Source: Chloroflexota bacterium (lineage in GTDB: Bacteria > Chloroflexota > Dehalococcoidia > DSTF01 > JACRBR01). Taken from it: 20,889 nucleotides of DNA. This document shows positions 1 to 7,418 of the stretch, piece by piece (position 1 is the first letter of the stretch; every line of letters starts with the position of its first letter). The notes under the pieces were generated by a model. The model did not search any database, was not told the DNA's origin, and worked only from the letters and a program-made list of their open reading frames with translations. Location: the NCBI GenBank assembly GCA_016213125.1, contig JACRBR010000005.1, forward strand, positions 1 to 20,889. Direction: 5' to 3'. Made by a program: the position numbers and the translations under genes.

Positions 1-14
1 CCAAGGGATTGGAG

Positions 15-50
15 AGGGGCGCCGCGGTGGAAGCTGCGGCGCCCCTTCTT
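15..50 (+). terminator. Intrinsic terminator-like hairpin of an upstream gene
   Basis: A perfect 11-bp GC-rich stem pairs 15-25 with 36-46 around a 10-nt loop, and is followed by TTCTT. It probably ends a gene that lies left of the window. A second stem, 53-65 with 73-86 and one bulged base, follows directly but has no T tract. Confidence 0.7.
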
Positions 51-132
51 AGCGTCCGGGCCGGGCGAGTTCCCCGGCCCCGGACGCCAAGGGCAGGCGT
101 GCAGCGGCCGCAGGCGGGAAGCCCTGCGTGCC

Positions 133-138
133 GATACT
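133..138 (+). promoter_or_regulatory. -10 element of the GT87 gene
   Basis: GATACT ends 6 nt before the ATG at 145, so transcription would start at about the start codon. No Shine-Dalgarno sequence is present and no good -35 hexamer is visible. The arrangement matches several other genes in the window. Confidence 0.4.
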
Positions 139-144
139 TCGTCG

Positions 145-1419
145 ATGATTACCCATAGTCCGGCTATTCCTGGACGAAGGCCGGTGCCGCGCCAGATCCA
201 CGTCGGTATCGCCCTGGCGGCCATGGCCGTCGCACTGACATGCGTGCTGCTGGCCATTGCCATCACGAACTACGTGAGGCACGGAGACGGCATCGGCGGC
301 GACTTCCTGACGGACTACGCCGGCGGTCGCCTGGTCCGGACCGGCGACGGCTGGCTGTTGTACGACCTGGACACCCAGGAGCGCGTACAGCGGGAGGTCT
401 CCCCCGCTGGAAGCGCGGATGACGTCAACCCGTTCGTCGCCCCGCCGCTCGTGGCGTTCGCCTTCGCGCCCATCTCGGCCCTGCCGTACCGGATGGCGCA
501 CGTTGTCTTCACCGCGCTGAACCTGGCGGCGCTGGCCGGCGCGGTCGTGCTGTTGAAGCGTGAACTGGCGGGCGTGGAGCCGCGGCTGCGCAACACGTTG
601 CTCCTCGCGTTCGCGTTCTCGATGCCCGCCGTGACGGACATCTCGTGGGGACAGATCGACCTCGTGATCGTGTATGCGGCGCTGCTGGGTTGGCGCTGCC
701 TGACCGCCGACCGCGAGGTGCTGGCTGGTGTCGCCTTCTCACTCCTCGCGTTCAAGCCGCACTTCGCGCTTGGCATCATCTTGCTGCTGGCCGTACAGCG
801 ACGGTGGACGGCCCTGGCCACGCTGGGCGCGATCGCCGTGCCGCTGCTCGCGCTTCCCGCGCTGCTTCTGGGCCCGGAGGCGCTGCGAGACTATCTGGGT
901 CTGATTACCGGCGCCACGAAGCTTCCGGCATACATCGATACGCAGCCTCAACACATGGCGAACTGGCGCGGACTGGTGACGGGGTTAGTTGGGCGGGATG
1001 AGCCGCTGCTCTGGATGCCGGGGGCGGCCATCATCGTGCTGGCTGCACTGGCCCTCGCAGCCCGCGCCTCGAAACGCGAGCCATTCTCGGCGAGAGCCTA
1101 CGCGCTGGCGATCATGCTCCCGCTCCTCGTGTCTCCCCACGTGCACATGCAGAGCATGATGGTGCTGTTCGTGTCGATTGGGCTGCTGGTGAAGCACGGG
1201 GGCGTCCGCGATCTGGCGTTGCCCCGAGGATGGCGGCTCGATGGTGCCGCGGTGCTGCTGTACCTGCTGGCGGCGCTTTTCGTCGGGTGGTTCCTGACGG
1301 CGAACGACATCTCGGTGATGGTGCTCATCACCGGGGCCGGGTTCGCGTGGGTTGCAACGACGCCGCTCGCAACCGTGGCCATTTCCGTGCAGGATCGGCC
1401 GCTGGCCCGGGCCGCGTAG
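145..1419 (+). CDS. GT87 (DUF2029) family polyprenyl-phosphate-mannose-type glycosyltransferase
   Basis: This is a 424-residue multi-pass membrane protein of the GT-C fold. The first membrane helix is at about residues 19-42. It is followed by the loop GGDFLTDYAGGR, with Asp53 and Asp57 where GT87 enzymes keep their catalytic acidic residue. NPFVAPPL and about ten hydrophobic segments complete the family pattern. Known GT87 members transfer mannose or another sugar from a polyprenyl-phosphate donor onto lipids or glycans on the outer face of the membrane. The acceptor cannot be told here. The ATG at 145 is chosen because it precedes the first helix by a short basic tail and has a -10 element just upstream. 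It stands alone between a terminator and the promoter of the next gene, so no pathway partner is seen. Confidence 0.8.
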   Translation: MITHSPAIPGRRPVPRQIHVGIALAAMAVALTCVLLAIAITNYVRHGDGIGGDFLTDYAGGRLVRTGDGWLLYDLDTQERVQREVSPAGSADDVNPFVAPPLVAFAFAPISALPYRMAHVVFTALNLAALAGAVVLLKRELAGVEPRLRNTLLLAFAFSMPAVTDISWGQIDLVIVYAALLGWRCLTADREVLAGVAFSLLAFKPHFALGIILLLAVQRRWTALATLGAIAVPLLALPALLLGPEALRDYLGLITGATKLPAYIDTQPQHMANWRGLVTGLVGRDEPLLWMPGAAIIVLAALALAARASKREPFSARAYALAIMLPLLVSPHVHMQSMMVLFVSIGLLVKHGGVRDLALPRGWRLDGAAVLLYLLAALFVGWFLTANDISVMVLITGAGFAWVATTPLATVAISVQDRPLARAA

Positions 1420-1465
1420 GATATTCAGCGGACGCACGCGGCACTTTCACGGCTTCTATAACTTC

Positions 1466-1494
1466 TTGATCGCCTCCTGAGCCTGACCTATCAT
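1466..1494 (+). promoter_or_regulatory. Sigma-70 promoter of the aminotransferase gene
   Basis: TTGATC (1466-1471) and TATCAT (1489-1494) are separated by exactly 17 bp. Transcription would start at about 1501, giving an 80-nt leader before the GTG at 1580. Confidence 0.65.
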
Positions 1495-1500
1495 GCGGGA

Positions 1501-1579
1501 GAAGTTTGTGAGGGGAGGCACAATCCCTCAGGGGGCGCCCGTCCCCGCTGGCCTCACCCTCGTCTGAAGGAGTCCCACC
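1501..1579 (+). promoter_or_regulatory. Structured 5' leader with two exclusive helices
   Basis: The segment 1508-1514 (GTGAGGG) can pair in two ways: 1508-1513 with 1552-1557 (CCTCAC), or 1509-1514 with 1525-1530 (CCCTCA). Both helices are perfect 6-bp stems and cannot form together. The Shine-Dalgarno AAGGAG lies at 1567-1572. Such an arrangement resembles an attenuator or riboswitch expression platform, but no known riboswitch class is recognised. Confidence 0.35.
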
Positions 1580-2695
1580 GTGAGCGTGAATCTGCGGATC
1601 CCTGGCCCCACTCCATGCCCCGACGACGTGCTGCAGGCAATGTCGCGGCAGATGATCAACCACCGCGGACCGGAGTTCCAGGAGATCATCACGCGCATCA
1701 CCAGCAGCCTGCAGCAGTTCTTCGAGACGAAGAACGACGTGCTCACGCTGACCTCAGCTGGCACCGGAGCGATTGAAGCGGCGGTGGTGAACACGTTCTC
1801 ACCCGGAGACCGCGCCCTTTGCGTGTCGATCGGCGTCTTCGGCGACCGGTTCGCCGACATCGCGCAGACCTACGGTGTGAATGTCGAGAAGCTGTCGTTC
1901 GACCAGGGCACCGCGGCGGATCCGGATGCGGTCGCGGCGGCCTTGAAGAAGGATGCGTCGTTCAAGGCCGTGTTGCTGACGCACAACGAGACGTCCACCG
2001 GCGTCACGAACGACCTCGGGGCGATCGCGAAGGCGATTCGCGGGGTGCGGCCGGACATCCTGATCCTGGTCGACGCCATTAGCAGCCTGGGATCAGTGCC
2101 GCTTCCAATCGACGCCTGGGATCTGGATGTCGTGTTCACGGGCTCGCAGAAGGGATGGATGGTCCCGCCGGGGATGGCGATGGTGGCCGTGAGCCAGCGC
2201 GCGTGGAAGGCCGTCGACCAGGCGCGGATCCCGCGTTACTACTTCGACTACAAGAAGGCGAAGAGCTACCTCGAGAAGGGCCAGACGCCGTGGACGCCGG
2301 CCGTCTCGGTGTACTTCGCGATGGACGTGGCGCTCCAGAAGCTGCAGAAGGAAGGCCTGAAGAACATCCACGAGCGTCACGCGCGGCTGGGCCAGTTCAC
2401 TCGCGACAGCGTGAAGGCGATGGGCCTGAAGATCGTCCCGGGCGAGGAGCGCTACGCCTCGAACACCGTGACCGCCGTATGGGTGCCGGACGGCGTCGAC
2501 GGACCGGCGCTCAACAAGATGATGCGCACGGAGTACAACACCGTGCTGGCCGGCGGGCAGGGGCCCCTCACAGGGAAGATCTTCCGTATCGGGCACCTGG
2601 GGTTCGTGTCGCAGGAGGACCTGCAGGCGTGCTTCGACGCTCTGAAGCAAGCGCTGCCGCGCGTCGGATACTCGCCGGTGGCGGCCGCGCGCTGA
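1580..2695 (+). CDS. Class V aminotransferase (serine/alanine-glyoxylate type)
   Basis: This 371-residue PLP enzyme begins RIPGPTPCP and has NHRGPEF, both typical of the serine-pyruvate / alanine-glyoxylate branch of class V. Asp165 in VDAISS should contact the PLP pyridine nitrogen. Lys191 in TGSQKGW is the expected Schiff-base lysine. The GTG at 1580 sits 7 nt after AAGGAG. It lies 104 bp upstream of serA. In several bacteria and archaea a class V enzyme of this branch sits beside serA and supplies phosphoserine transamination in place of SerC, so a serine-pathway role is likely. Glyoxylate-to-glycine transamination remains possible. A terminator separates the two genes, so they need not share one transcript. 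Confidence 0.85.
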   Translation: MSVNLRIPGPTPCPDDVLQAMSRQMINHRGPEFQEIITRITSSLQQFFETKNDVLTLTSAGTGAIEAAVVNTFSPGDRALCVSIGVFGDRFADIAQTYGVNVEKLSFDQGTAADPDAVAAALKKDASFKAVLLTHNETSTGVTNDLGAIAKAIRGVRPDILILVDAISSLGSVPLPIDAWDLDVVFTGSQKGWMVPPGMAMVAVSQRAWKAVDQARIPRYYFDYKKAKSYLEKGQTPWTPAVSVYFAMDVALQKLQKEGLKNIHERHARLGQFTRDSVKAMGLKIVPGEERYASNTVTAVWVPDGVDGPALNKMMRTEYNTVLAGGQGPLTGKIFRIGHLGFVSQEDLQACFDALKQALPRVGYSPVAAAR

Positions 2696-2720
2696 TCCGA
2701 GGCACCCGAAGGAACAGATT

Positions 2721-2749
2721 GGGACGGAGCTTCGGCTCCGTCCCTTTGT
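2721..2749 (+). terminator. Intrinsic terminator with UUCG tetraloop
   Basis: A perfect 10-bp stem, 2721-2730 with 2735-2744, closes a TTCG loop and is followed by TTTGTT. It should end the aminotransferase transcript before serA. Confidence 0.85.
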
Positions 2750-2798
2750 TATGGCGACAGGCGCCACCGCGTCATCGCCGGTAGAGTAAGGCTCCGAC

Positions 2799-4385
2799 AT
2801 GAACAAGATTCTGGTAGCAGACCCCATCGCGCAGGACGGCGTAGAGATCCTCCAGCGGGAGGCCGAGGTCGACGTCCGGACGGGGCTCTCGAAGGACGAG
2901 CTGCTGTCCATCATCGGCGACTACGACGCGCTGGTGGTGCGGAGCGAGACGAAAGTCACGGCTGAGGTGTTCGCCGCGGGCAAGCGGCTGAAGGCCGTAG
3001 GACGGGCTGGCGTGGGGGTCGACAACATCGACCTGAACGCGGCCACGCAGCGCGGCGTCATCGTCGTGAACGCCCCCCTTGGTAACACGATCTCCGCCGC
3101 CGAGCATACGATCGGGCTCATGCTCGCGCTCTCCCGTAACATCGCGCAGGCCGACGCATCGCTCCGCGGCGGCGAGTGGAAGCGCTCGAAGTTCGCCGGC
3201 GTAGAGGTGCGGGACAAGACGCTGGGGCTCATCGGGCTGGGGACTGTGGGGTCGGAGGTGGCGCGCCGCGGCAAGGGGCTCGACATGCGCGTTATCGCCT
3301 ACGACCCATTCGTCTCGGCGGAGCGCGCGCAGGTGCTCGGCGTCGAACTCGCCGCGACCCAGGACGACGTGATCCGGCAGGCCGACTTCCTCTCGCTGCA
3401 CACCAAGCTCACCGACGAGACGCGCAACATGATCGGCGCCCGCGAGCTGGGGATGATGAAGCCCACCGCGCGACTCATCAACACCGGGCGTGGCGAGCTG
3501 GTCGACCTGGTCGCGCTGGTGGCGGCGATGAAGGAGAAGAAGATCGCGGGCGCGGCCCTCGACGTGTTCCCCGACGAGCCGCCGGAGATGGCCGCGGCCT
3601 TCCTGCACACGGACGGCATCGTCGTAACGCCGCACCTTGGCGCGCTGACGGCGGAGGCGCAGGAGCGCGTGGCCATCGACGTGGCGAAGCAGATCCTGGC
3701 CATCCTGCGGGGCGAGCCGGCGATGTACGCCGTGAACGCGCCGATGATCGCGGCCGAGACGATGTCCTTCATCGGGCCATATCTCCCGGTCGCCGAGAAG
3801 GTCGCCACTTTGGCGACACAGCTTGCGGCAGGGCAGATGGGCAATATCGAGATCGAGTATCTGGGTGATATTGCCGAACACGACACCACTGCTCTGAAAG
3901 CTGCCGTGATCAAGGGACTCGTATCGCAGATCAGCGAAGACAACGTGACCATCGTGAACGCGAGCCTCGTCGCGGAACATCGAGGCATGCGGATCACCGA
4001 GCGGAAGGGTCCGGCCGAAGATAAGTACGCGAACCTGGTTCGCGTGCACATTCACGCGAGCGCCGGTGACACGGACGTGACGGGGACGATCGCGCACGAC
4101 GGTGCCCGTATCGTGCAGATCAACGAGTTCTGGATCGACATCCCCCCGGGCGACGGCTGGCTCCTGCTCTGCGAGAACCAGGACCGGCCGGGGATGATCG
4201 CCGCGGTCTCGACACTGCTGGGCGAGCACGATATCAACATTAGCTTCATGAATGTTGGGCGCATCGAGGTGCGAGGACGCGCATTGATGGCGGTGACGAT
4301 GGACGACCCGATCTCCCCGGAGCTGGTGCGGCAGTTGACGCAGATCCCGGGGATCTCATCGGCGCGTGTCGTGAAGTTCGCGTAG
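2799..4385 (+). CDS. serA: D-3-phosphoglycerate dehydrogenase, long form with ACT domain
   Basis: SerA oxidises 3-phosphoglycerate to 3-phosphohydroxypyruvate with NAD, the committed step of serine synthesis in the cytoplasm. The 528 residues match the long form. The NAD-binding loop GLGTVG is at 146-151. The catalytic set is Arg231 (NTGRGEL), Glu260 (FPDEPP) and His279 (PHLGA). An intervening ASB-type domain covers about 320-450, and the C-terminal ACT domain starts near 455 (ENQDRPGMIAAVS). The ACT domain suggests serine feedback. The signature following His279 reads PHLGALT where many family members have PHLGAST. A possible -10 TAGAGT lies at 2782-2787, 11 nt before the ATG, with no clear Shine-Dalgarno sequence. 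The aminotransferase upstream probably performs the next step. Confidence 0.95.
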   Translation: MNKILVADPIAQDGVEILQREAEVDVRTGLSKDELLSIIGDYDALVVRSETKVTAEVFAAGKRLKAVGRAGVGVDNIDLNAATQRGVIVVNAPLGNTISAAEHTIGLMLALSRNIAQADASLRGGEWKRSKFAGVEVRDKTLGLIGLGTVGSEVARRGKGLDMRVIAYDPFVSAERAQVLGVELAATQDDVIRQADFLSLHTKLTDETRNMIGARELGMMKPTARLINTGRGELVDLVALVAAMKEKKIAGAALDVFPDEPPEMAAAFLHTDGIVVTPHLGALTAEAQERVAIDVAKQILAILRGEPAMYAVNAPMIAAETMSFIGPYLPVAEKVATLATQLAAGQMGNIEIEYLGDIAEHDTTALKAAVIKGLVSQISEDNVTIVNASLVAEHRGMRITERKGPAEDKYANLVRVHIHASAGDTDVTGTIAHDGARIVQINEFWIDIPPGDGWLLLCENQDRPGMIAAVSTLLGEHDINISFMNVGRIEVRGRALMAVTMDDPISPELVRQLTQIPGISSARVVKFA

Positions 4386-4516
4386 TACGGGGGCGGGAGA
4401 TCACCCACGGAGTCGCGGAAAGGCGGCGAGAGAGTCATGGTCATGGGGCCGGGCAGCCGCGCTGTCGCATATCGCACCCTGTCGGTGCTCCACCGCCAGC
4501 CATCTGGAGGACAAGA

Positions 4517-5665
4517 ATGAAAGTCGTTCGGAGGATCAGCCGCCTTCTTCTGCTCGCAACGCTGGCGGCCACGGTTGCTGCGGGTACCACCGCAGCCTGC
4601 GATAGCGACCCGGCCGATCCCACGCCGGTGGCGTCGTCGACGGCCGCGGGCGAAGCTTCGCCGGCCGCCAGCGCGGTGCCGTCCGTCGCGGTCACGTTCG
4701 CGCAGCCGGGGCCGGTCACCTTCAACGTCATCACCGGCCGCGCCGAGGGGAACAGGGACGTCGAAGCATTCATGCCCGCGGACATCCGCGTGCGTGCCGG
4801 CGACAGCATCCAGTGGACCGCGCACGGCTTCGAGGGCCACACGATTACCTTCGGCGATGGCGACGATACGCTGGCAAGCCTCGGGGAGTACCTCCTGCCG
4901 AATCCGGCGAACCCCGACGAGCGCATCTTCAACCCGAGGCTGGCGTTGGCCAGCGAGAAGCAGCGCACCCACGACGGCACGACCGAATGGATCAACTCCG
5001 GCTTCATCGGCGTTCCGGCGGAGCAGACATACACGCTAACGTTCACGAAGGAAGGGCTGTTCACATACCTCTGCCTGGTGCACCCGTTCACCATGACGGG
5101 CACGGTCACCGTCGAGCCCGCGGGCGCGCAGGTGGAGTCGCCGGAAACCGTCTCGGCGCGCGGCGAGGCCGAGCTCGCGGAGTATCTCGATGAGCTGGGG
5201 GCGGAGGCACAGCGGCTCAACGATGCGGCCGCGTCGGCGCCCGGCCCGGGCACCTCGACGATTCACTACGTGCAGGTCGGCGCGATCACGGACCACGGGC
5301 AGGTGGCCATCTACACCCCGGGCGCACTCGACATCGTGGCCGGCGACACGGTCATCTTCCAGAACGACGACCGGAACTTCCACAACGTGATCTTCCGTGG
5401 CGATCGCGAACTGACGTCGGGCATCGGCATCATCCCCGATCCTGAAGGGCGCGGCCTGAATTTCTCGCTGGATAACGCCTCGGCCATTGCTGTCGATCCG
5501 CCGCCCGAGGGATTCGACGACCAGACGTTCCTGTCATCGGGATCGCTGGGTGTCCTGCAGCCGCGCCTGACATGGACGCTGCGCTTCGACAAGCCGGGTA
5601 CGTACCTGTACGCGTGCACGATCCACGTGCTTGGAGGTATGGCCGGCGTGATCAACGTGCGGTAG
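4517..5665 (+). CDS. Secreted lipoprotein with two tandem cupredoxin domains
   Basis: The 382 residues begin with a basic, hydrophobic signal and a lipobox ending at Cys28 (TTAAC), so the protein is probably anchored outside the cytoplasmic membrane. Two plastocyanin-like domains follow. Candidate copper ligands in domain 1 are His108, Cys186, His189 and Met193; in domain 2 they are His289, Cys367, His370 and Met375. The first His to Cys distance is 78 residues in both, and an SG pair lies 25 residues before each Cys, which points to an internal duplication. An acidic linker covers about 205-240. The ATG follows a GGAGG at 4506-4510. It may carry electrons or store copper. No partner oxidase or reductase is next to it. 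Confidence 0.8.
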   Translation: MKVVRRISRLLLLATLAATVAAGTTAACDSDPADPTPVASSTAAGEASPAASAVPSVAVTFAQPGPVTFNVITGRAEGNRDVEAFMPADIRVRAGDSIQWTAHGFEGHTITFGDGDDTLASLGEYLLPNPANPDERIFNPRLALASEKQRTHDGTTEWINSGFIGVPAEQTYTLTFTKEGLFTYLCLVHPFTMTGTVTVEPAGAQVESPETVSARGEAELAEYLDELGAEAQRLNDAAASAPGPGTSTIHYVQVGAITDHGQVAIYTPGALDIVAGDTVIFQNDDRNFHNVIFRGDRELTSGIGIIPDPEGRGLNFSLDNASAIAVDPPPEGFDDQTFLSSGSLGVLQPRLTWTLRFDKPGTYLYACTIHVLGGMAGVINVR

Positions 5666-5679
5666 CGCCCCGCCGCGCG

Positions 5680-5708
5680 TTGGTGGCAGCTTCTGGGCCG
5701 TCTACAAT
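5680..5708 (+). promoter_or_regulatory. Promoter of the DinB-like gene, leaderless
   Basis: TTGGTG (5680-5685) and TACAAT (5703-5708) are 17 bp apart. The ATG begins at 5714, about where transcription should start, so the mRNA is predicted to have no leader. Confidence 0.6.
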
Positions 5709-5713
5709 GCCAT

Positions 5714-6190
5714 ATGTTTGCCGAGACGGCCGAACTACACCGTTCGATCACGATGCGACTTCAACAGGTCGTCGATTGCCTGAACGGCCTCTCCGAGGCG
5801 CAACTCAACTTCGTGCCTCCGCTTCCTGGCGCGAACAGCCCCTATGTTCTGGCGGCCCACACACTGGGAAACGCGCGCGCCTGGGTGCTCGGCATCGCCT
5901 GCGGCCGCGATGTAGGCCGGGATCGCCCGGCGGAGTTCCGCGCGACCGGCGCCGATGCTGCGGCCTTGCGTGAGGGCCTGGCGCGCCTGGAGCGGGAGAT
6001 GGCCGACGCTCTCGAGGAGCTCACGCCGACGGACCTCGACCGGCGCTTCGTGCCAGCGAAGGTGCTCTGGGGCGAAAACGAGCCCCGCGAGATCAGCGTT
6101 CGGAGCGCCCTCCTCCAGGTAGTAGAGCACGCGTCCCTCCACCTGGGCCACCTTCACGTGACCCGGGACCTTGCGCTGGCCGCCGGCTGA
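5714..6190 (+). CDS. DinB / DUF664-like four-helix metalloprotein
   Basis: This 158-residue protein has the size and His pattern of the DinB superfamily: His49 in AAHTLGNA and His139 with His143 in EHASLHLGHLH. These form the usual three-His metal site of a four-helix bundle. Known relatives include damage-inducible DinB of Bacillus and thiol-dependent (mycothiol or bacillithiol) transferases and isomerases, so a thiol-transfer or detoxification role is possible but unproved. The ATG at 5714 lies 5 nt after a TACAAT box and has no Shine-Dalgarno sequence. It appears to be a single-gene unit. Confidence 0.7.
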   Translation: MFAETAELHRSITMRLQQVVDCLNGLSEAQLNFVPPLPGANSPYVLAAHTLGNARAWVLGIACGRDVGRDRPAEFRATGADAAALREGLARLEREMADALEELTPTDLDRRFVPAKVLWGENEPREISVRSALLQVVEHASLHLGHLHVTRDLALAAG

Positions 6191-6229
6191 ACCGTCACGG
6201 AATTGGTTCCCGGTCTCCGGGTGTGCGCG

Positions 6230-6258
6230 TTGCAGGCCGAAGATGTAGCAGATAGAGT
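6230..6258 (+). promoter_or_regulatory. Promoter of infC
   Basis: TTGCAG (6230-6235) and TAGAGT (6253-6258) are 17 bp apart. Transcription should start at about 6265, which is downstream of the in-frame GTG at 6259 and so excludes that GTG as a start on this transcript. Confidence 0.6.
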
Positions 6259-6309
6259 GTGAGTCCGGCCGTCGAGGGGCGGCGCGGCCAAGAAAGGAAG
6301 CGGCCAGCC

Positions 6310-7005
6310 ATAGCGAAAGACCTCCGCATCAACGAGCGCATCCGCGTGCGCGAAGTACTCCTCATCGACGATGAGGGTCAGAAGCTCGGAACCATCCCCA
6401 TCCAGGAAGCGCTGCAACGCGCCCGCGACGCCGGCCTTGATCTCGTCGAAGTCGCGCCGAACGCTAACCCGCCCGTCTGCCGGGTGCTGGACTACGGCAA
6501 ATTCAAGTTCGACCAGGCCAAGAAGGAGCGCGAGGCGCGCAAGCACCAGAAGCAGCAGCAGCTGCGCGAGGTGCGCTTCAAGCCCAAGATCGGCACGCAC
6601 GACATCGACTTCAAGACGAAGGTCATCGTGAAGCTGCTGAACGAGGGCGATAAGGTCAAGGTTTCGGTCATGTTCCGCGGCCGCGAGATCACGCACCCGG
6701 AGATCGGGCGCGGGCTGCTCATGCGCGTGCAGGAGAACCTGAAGGACCTCGTCGTGGTCGAGCGCCAGCCGATCATGGAGGGCCGGTTCATGAACATGTA
6801 CCTGGCCCCGCTGCCGCAGAAGCAGGTCGCGAAGCCGAAGACTCCGCGGGAGCCGAAACCGGGCCGCGTCACAGGAAGTGGTGAAACAAGCGGTGAGACG
6901 GCCATGAGCGCCGCCCTGAAGGCCGCCGGCGTGGATGGCGCCGCGCCTGAACCCGCCGCCGCGGAAGCCCCGTCCGCAGAACCCGCGGCCGCGGAACCCG
7001 CGTAG
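6310..7005 (+). CDS. infC: Translation initiation factor IF-3, AUA start
   Basis: IF3 binds the 30S subunit and checks initiator tRNA and start-codon pairing. From ATA at 6310 the protein has 231 residues. It begins (I)AKDLRINERIRVREV, which aligns with the mature N-terminus of Bacillus-type IF3 (SKDF..NE.IRAREV). The N-domain carries DYGKFKF, and the C-domain carries FRGREITHPEIG and MEGRFMNMYLAP. A Shine-Dalgarno AAGGA at 6294-6298 lies 11 nt before the ATA. The only earlier in-frame start, GTG at 6259, lies before the predicted transcription start and adds 17 unconserved residues. No ATG, GTG or TTG lies between them. Rare AUU-class starts are known in infC and let IF3 repress its own translation. 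After the core comes a tail of about 60 Ala/Pro/Glu-rich residues. Confidence 0.93.
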   Translation: MAKDLRINERIRVREVLLIDDEGQKLGTIPIQEALQRARDAGLDLVEVAPNANPPVCRVLDYGKFKFDQAKKEREARKHQKQQQLREVRFKPKIGTHDIDFKTKVIVKLLNEGDKVKVSVMFRGREITHPEIGRGLLMRVQENLKDLVVVERQPIMEGRFMNMYLAPLPQKQVAKPKTPREPKPGRVTGSGETSGETAMSAALKAAGVDGAAPEPAAAEAPSAEPAAAEPA

Positions 7006-7035
7006 GTCCAGTCCGGACCGGCTTCCGGCCGAAAC

Positions 7036-7064
7036 TTGCCGACGCGGCGCGGATCGGCGACAAT
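7036..7064 (+). promoter_or_regulatory. Possible internal promoter before rpmI
   Basis: TTGCCG (7036-7041) and GACAAT (7059-7064) are 17 bp apart. Transcription would start near 7071 and produce a leader containing the helix at 7083-7125. Confidence 0.45.
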
Positions 7065-7082
7065 CCTATGCCGTCTTCTTGA

Positions 7083-7125
7083 CGCGAAACGCCCGAGGGC
7101 AGTCAGCTGCCCTCGTTTCATGCGC
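7083..7125 (+). promoter_or_regulatory. Structured leader before rpmI-rplT
   Basis: A 9-bp perfect stem pairs 7094-7102 with 7107-7115 around a TCAG loop. It extends after a 4-nt bulge through 7086-7089 with 7116-7119, then 7083-7085 with 7122-7124. The helix ends directly before the Shine-Dalgarno GAGGA at 7126-7130. In other bacteria L20 represses rpmI-rplT through a leader RNA that mimics its 23S site, so this is a candidate of that kind. The three T residues after the inner stem could alternatively make a weak attenuator. Confidence 0.5.
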
Positions 7126-7135
7126 GAGGAAATCC

Positions 7136-7345
7136 ATGCCGAAGATGAAGACCCACCGGGGCGCCGCCAAGCGCATCAAGATCACCGGCGGGGGCAAGTA
7201 CACCAGCCGGAAGGGCAGCATCAGCCACCGGAAGACCCGCAAGTCGAACGCCGCGAATGCCGCCGGCGACGAGATGTTCGCGGTCGCCCGCCCCAACCAG
7301 CGGCGGCTCGTGCAGCTGATGCCCTACGCCAAGGCCAACCGGTAA
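7136..7345 (+). CDS. rpmI: Ribosomal protein bL35
   Basis: This small basic large-subunit protein has 69 residues, near the usual length. It begins MPKMKTHRGAAKRIKITGGGK and carries the typical HRKTRKS and RPNQRRLVQLMPYAK stretches. The ATG at 7136 follows GAGGA with 5 nt spacing; the longer open frame upstream is not conserved. It lies in the standard order infC-rpmI-rplT. Confidence 0.97.
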   Translation: MPKMKTHRGAAKRIKITGGGKYTSRKGSISHRKTRKSNAANAAGDEMFAVARPNQRRLVQLMPYAKANR

Positions 7346-7354
7346 CACACGATC

Positions 7355-7380
7355 GTAGCGTGGGCCTCCAGCCCGCGCGG
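7355..7380. repeat. Single REP-like palindrome between rpmI and rplT
   Basis: GTAGCGTGGGC-CTCCA-GCCCGCGC is a slightly diverged single copy of the palindrome found in clusters near 8.2 and 17.9 kb. The 8-bp stem contains one G-T wobble. It lies inside the ribosomal protein operon, so it is probably transcribed. Confidence 0.75.
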
Positions 7381-7418
7381 CAGACGGCACGCGTTGATCG
7401 TGCCCGGAGACGAAGACC

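Noticed and set aside
1501..1579. Glycine riboswitch
   Set aside because: The conserved core segments of the glycine aptamer could not be found in order; only alternative pairing is seen.
2772..4229. 485-residue open frame opposite serA
   Set aside because: It is antisense to a complete, well-conserved serA and has the His/Arg/Asp-rich composition typical of reverse frames of GC-rich genes.
6259..6309. GTG 6259 as the infC start
   Set aside because: It lies at the edge of the predicted -10 box, before the expected transcription start, and adds residues not found in IF3.
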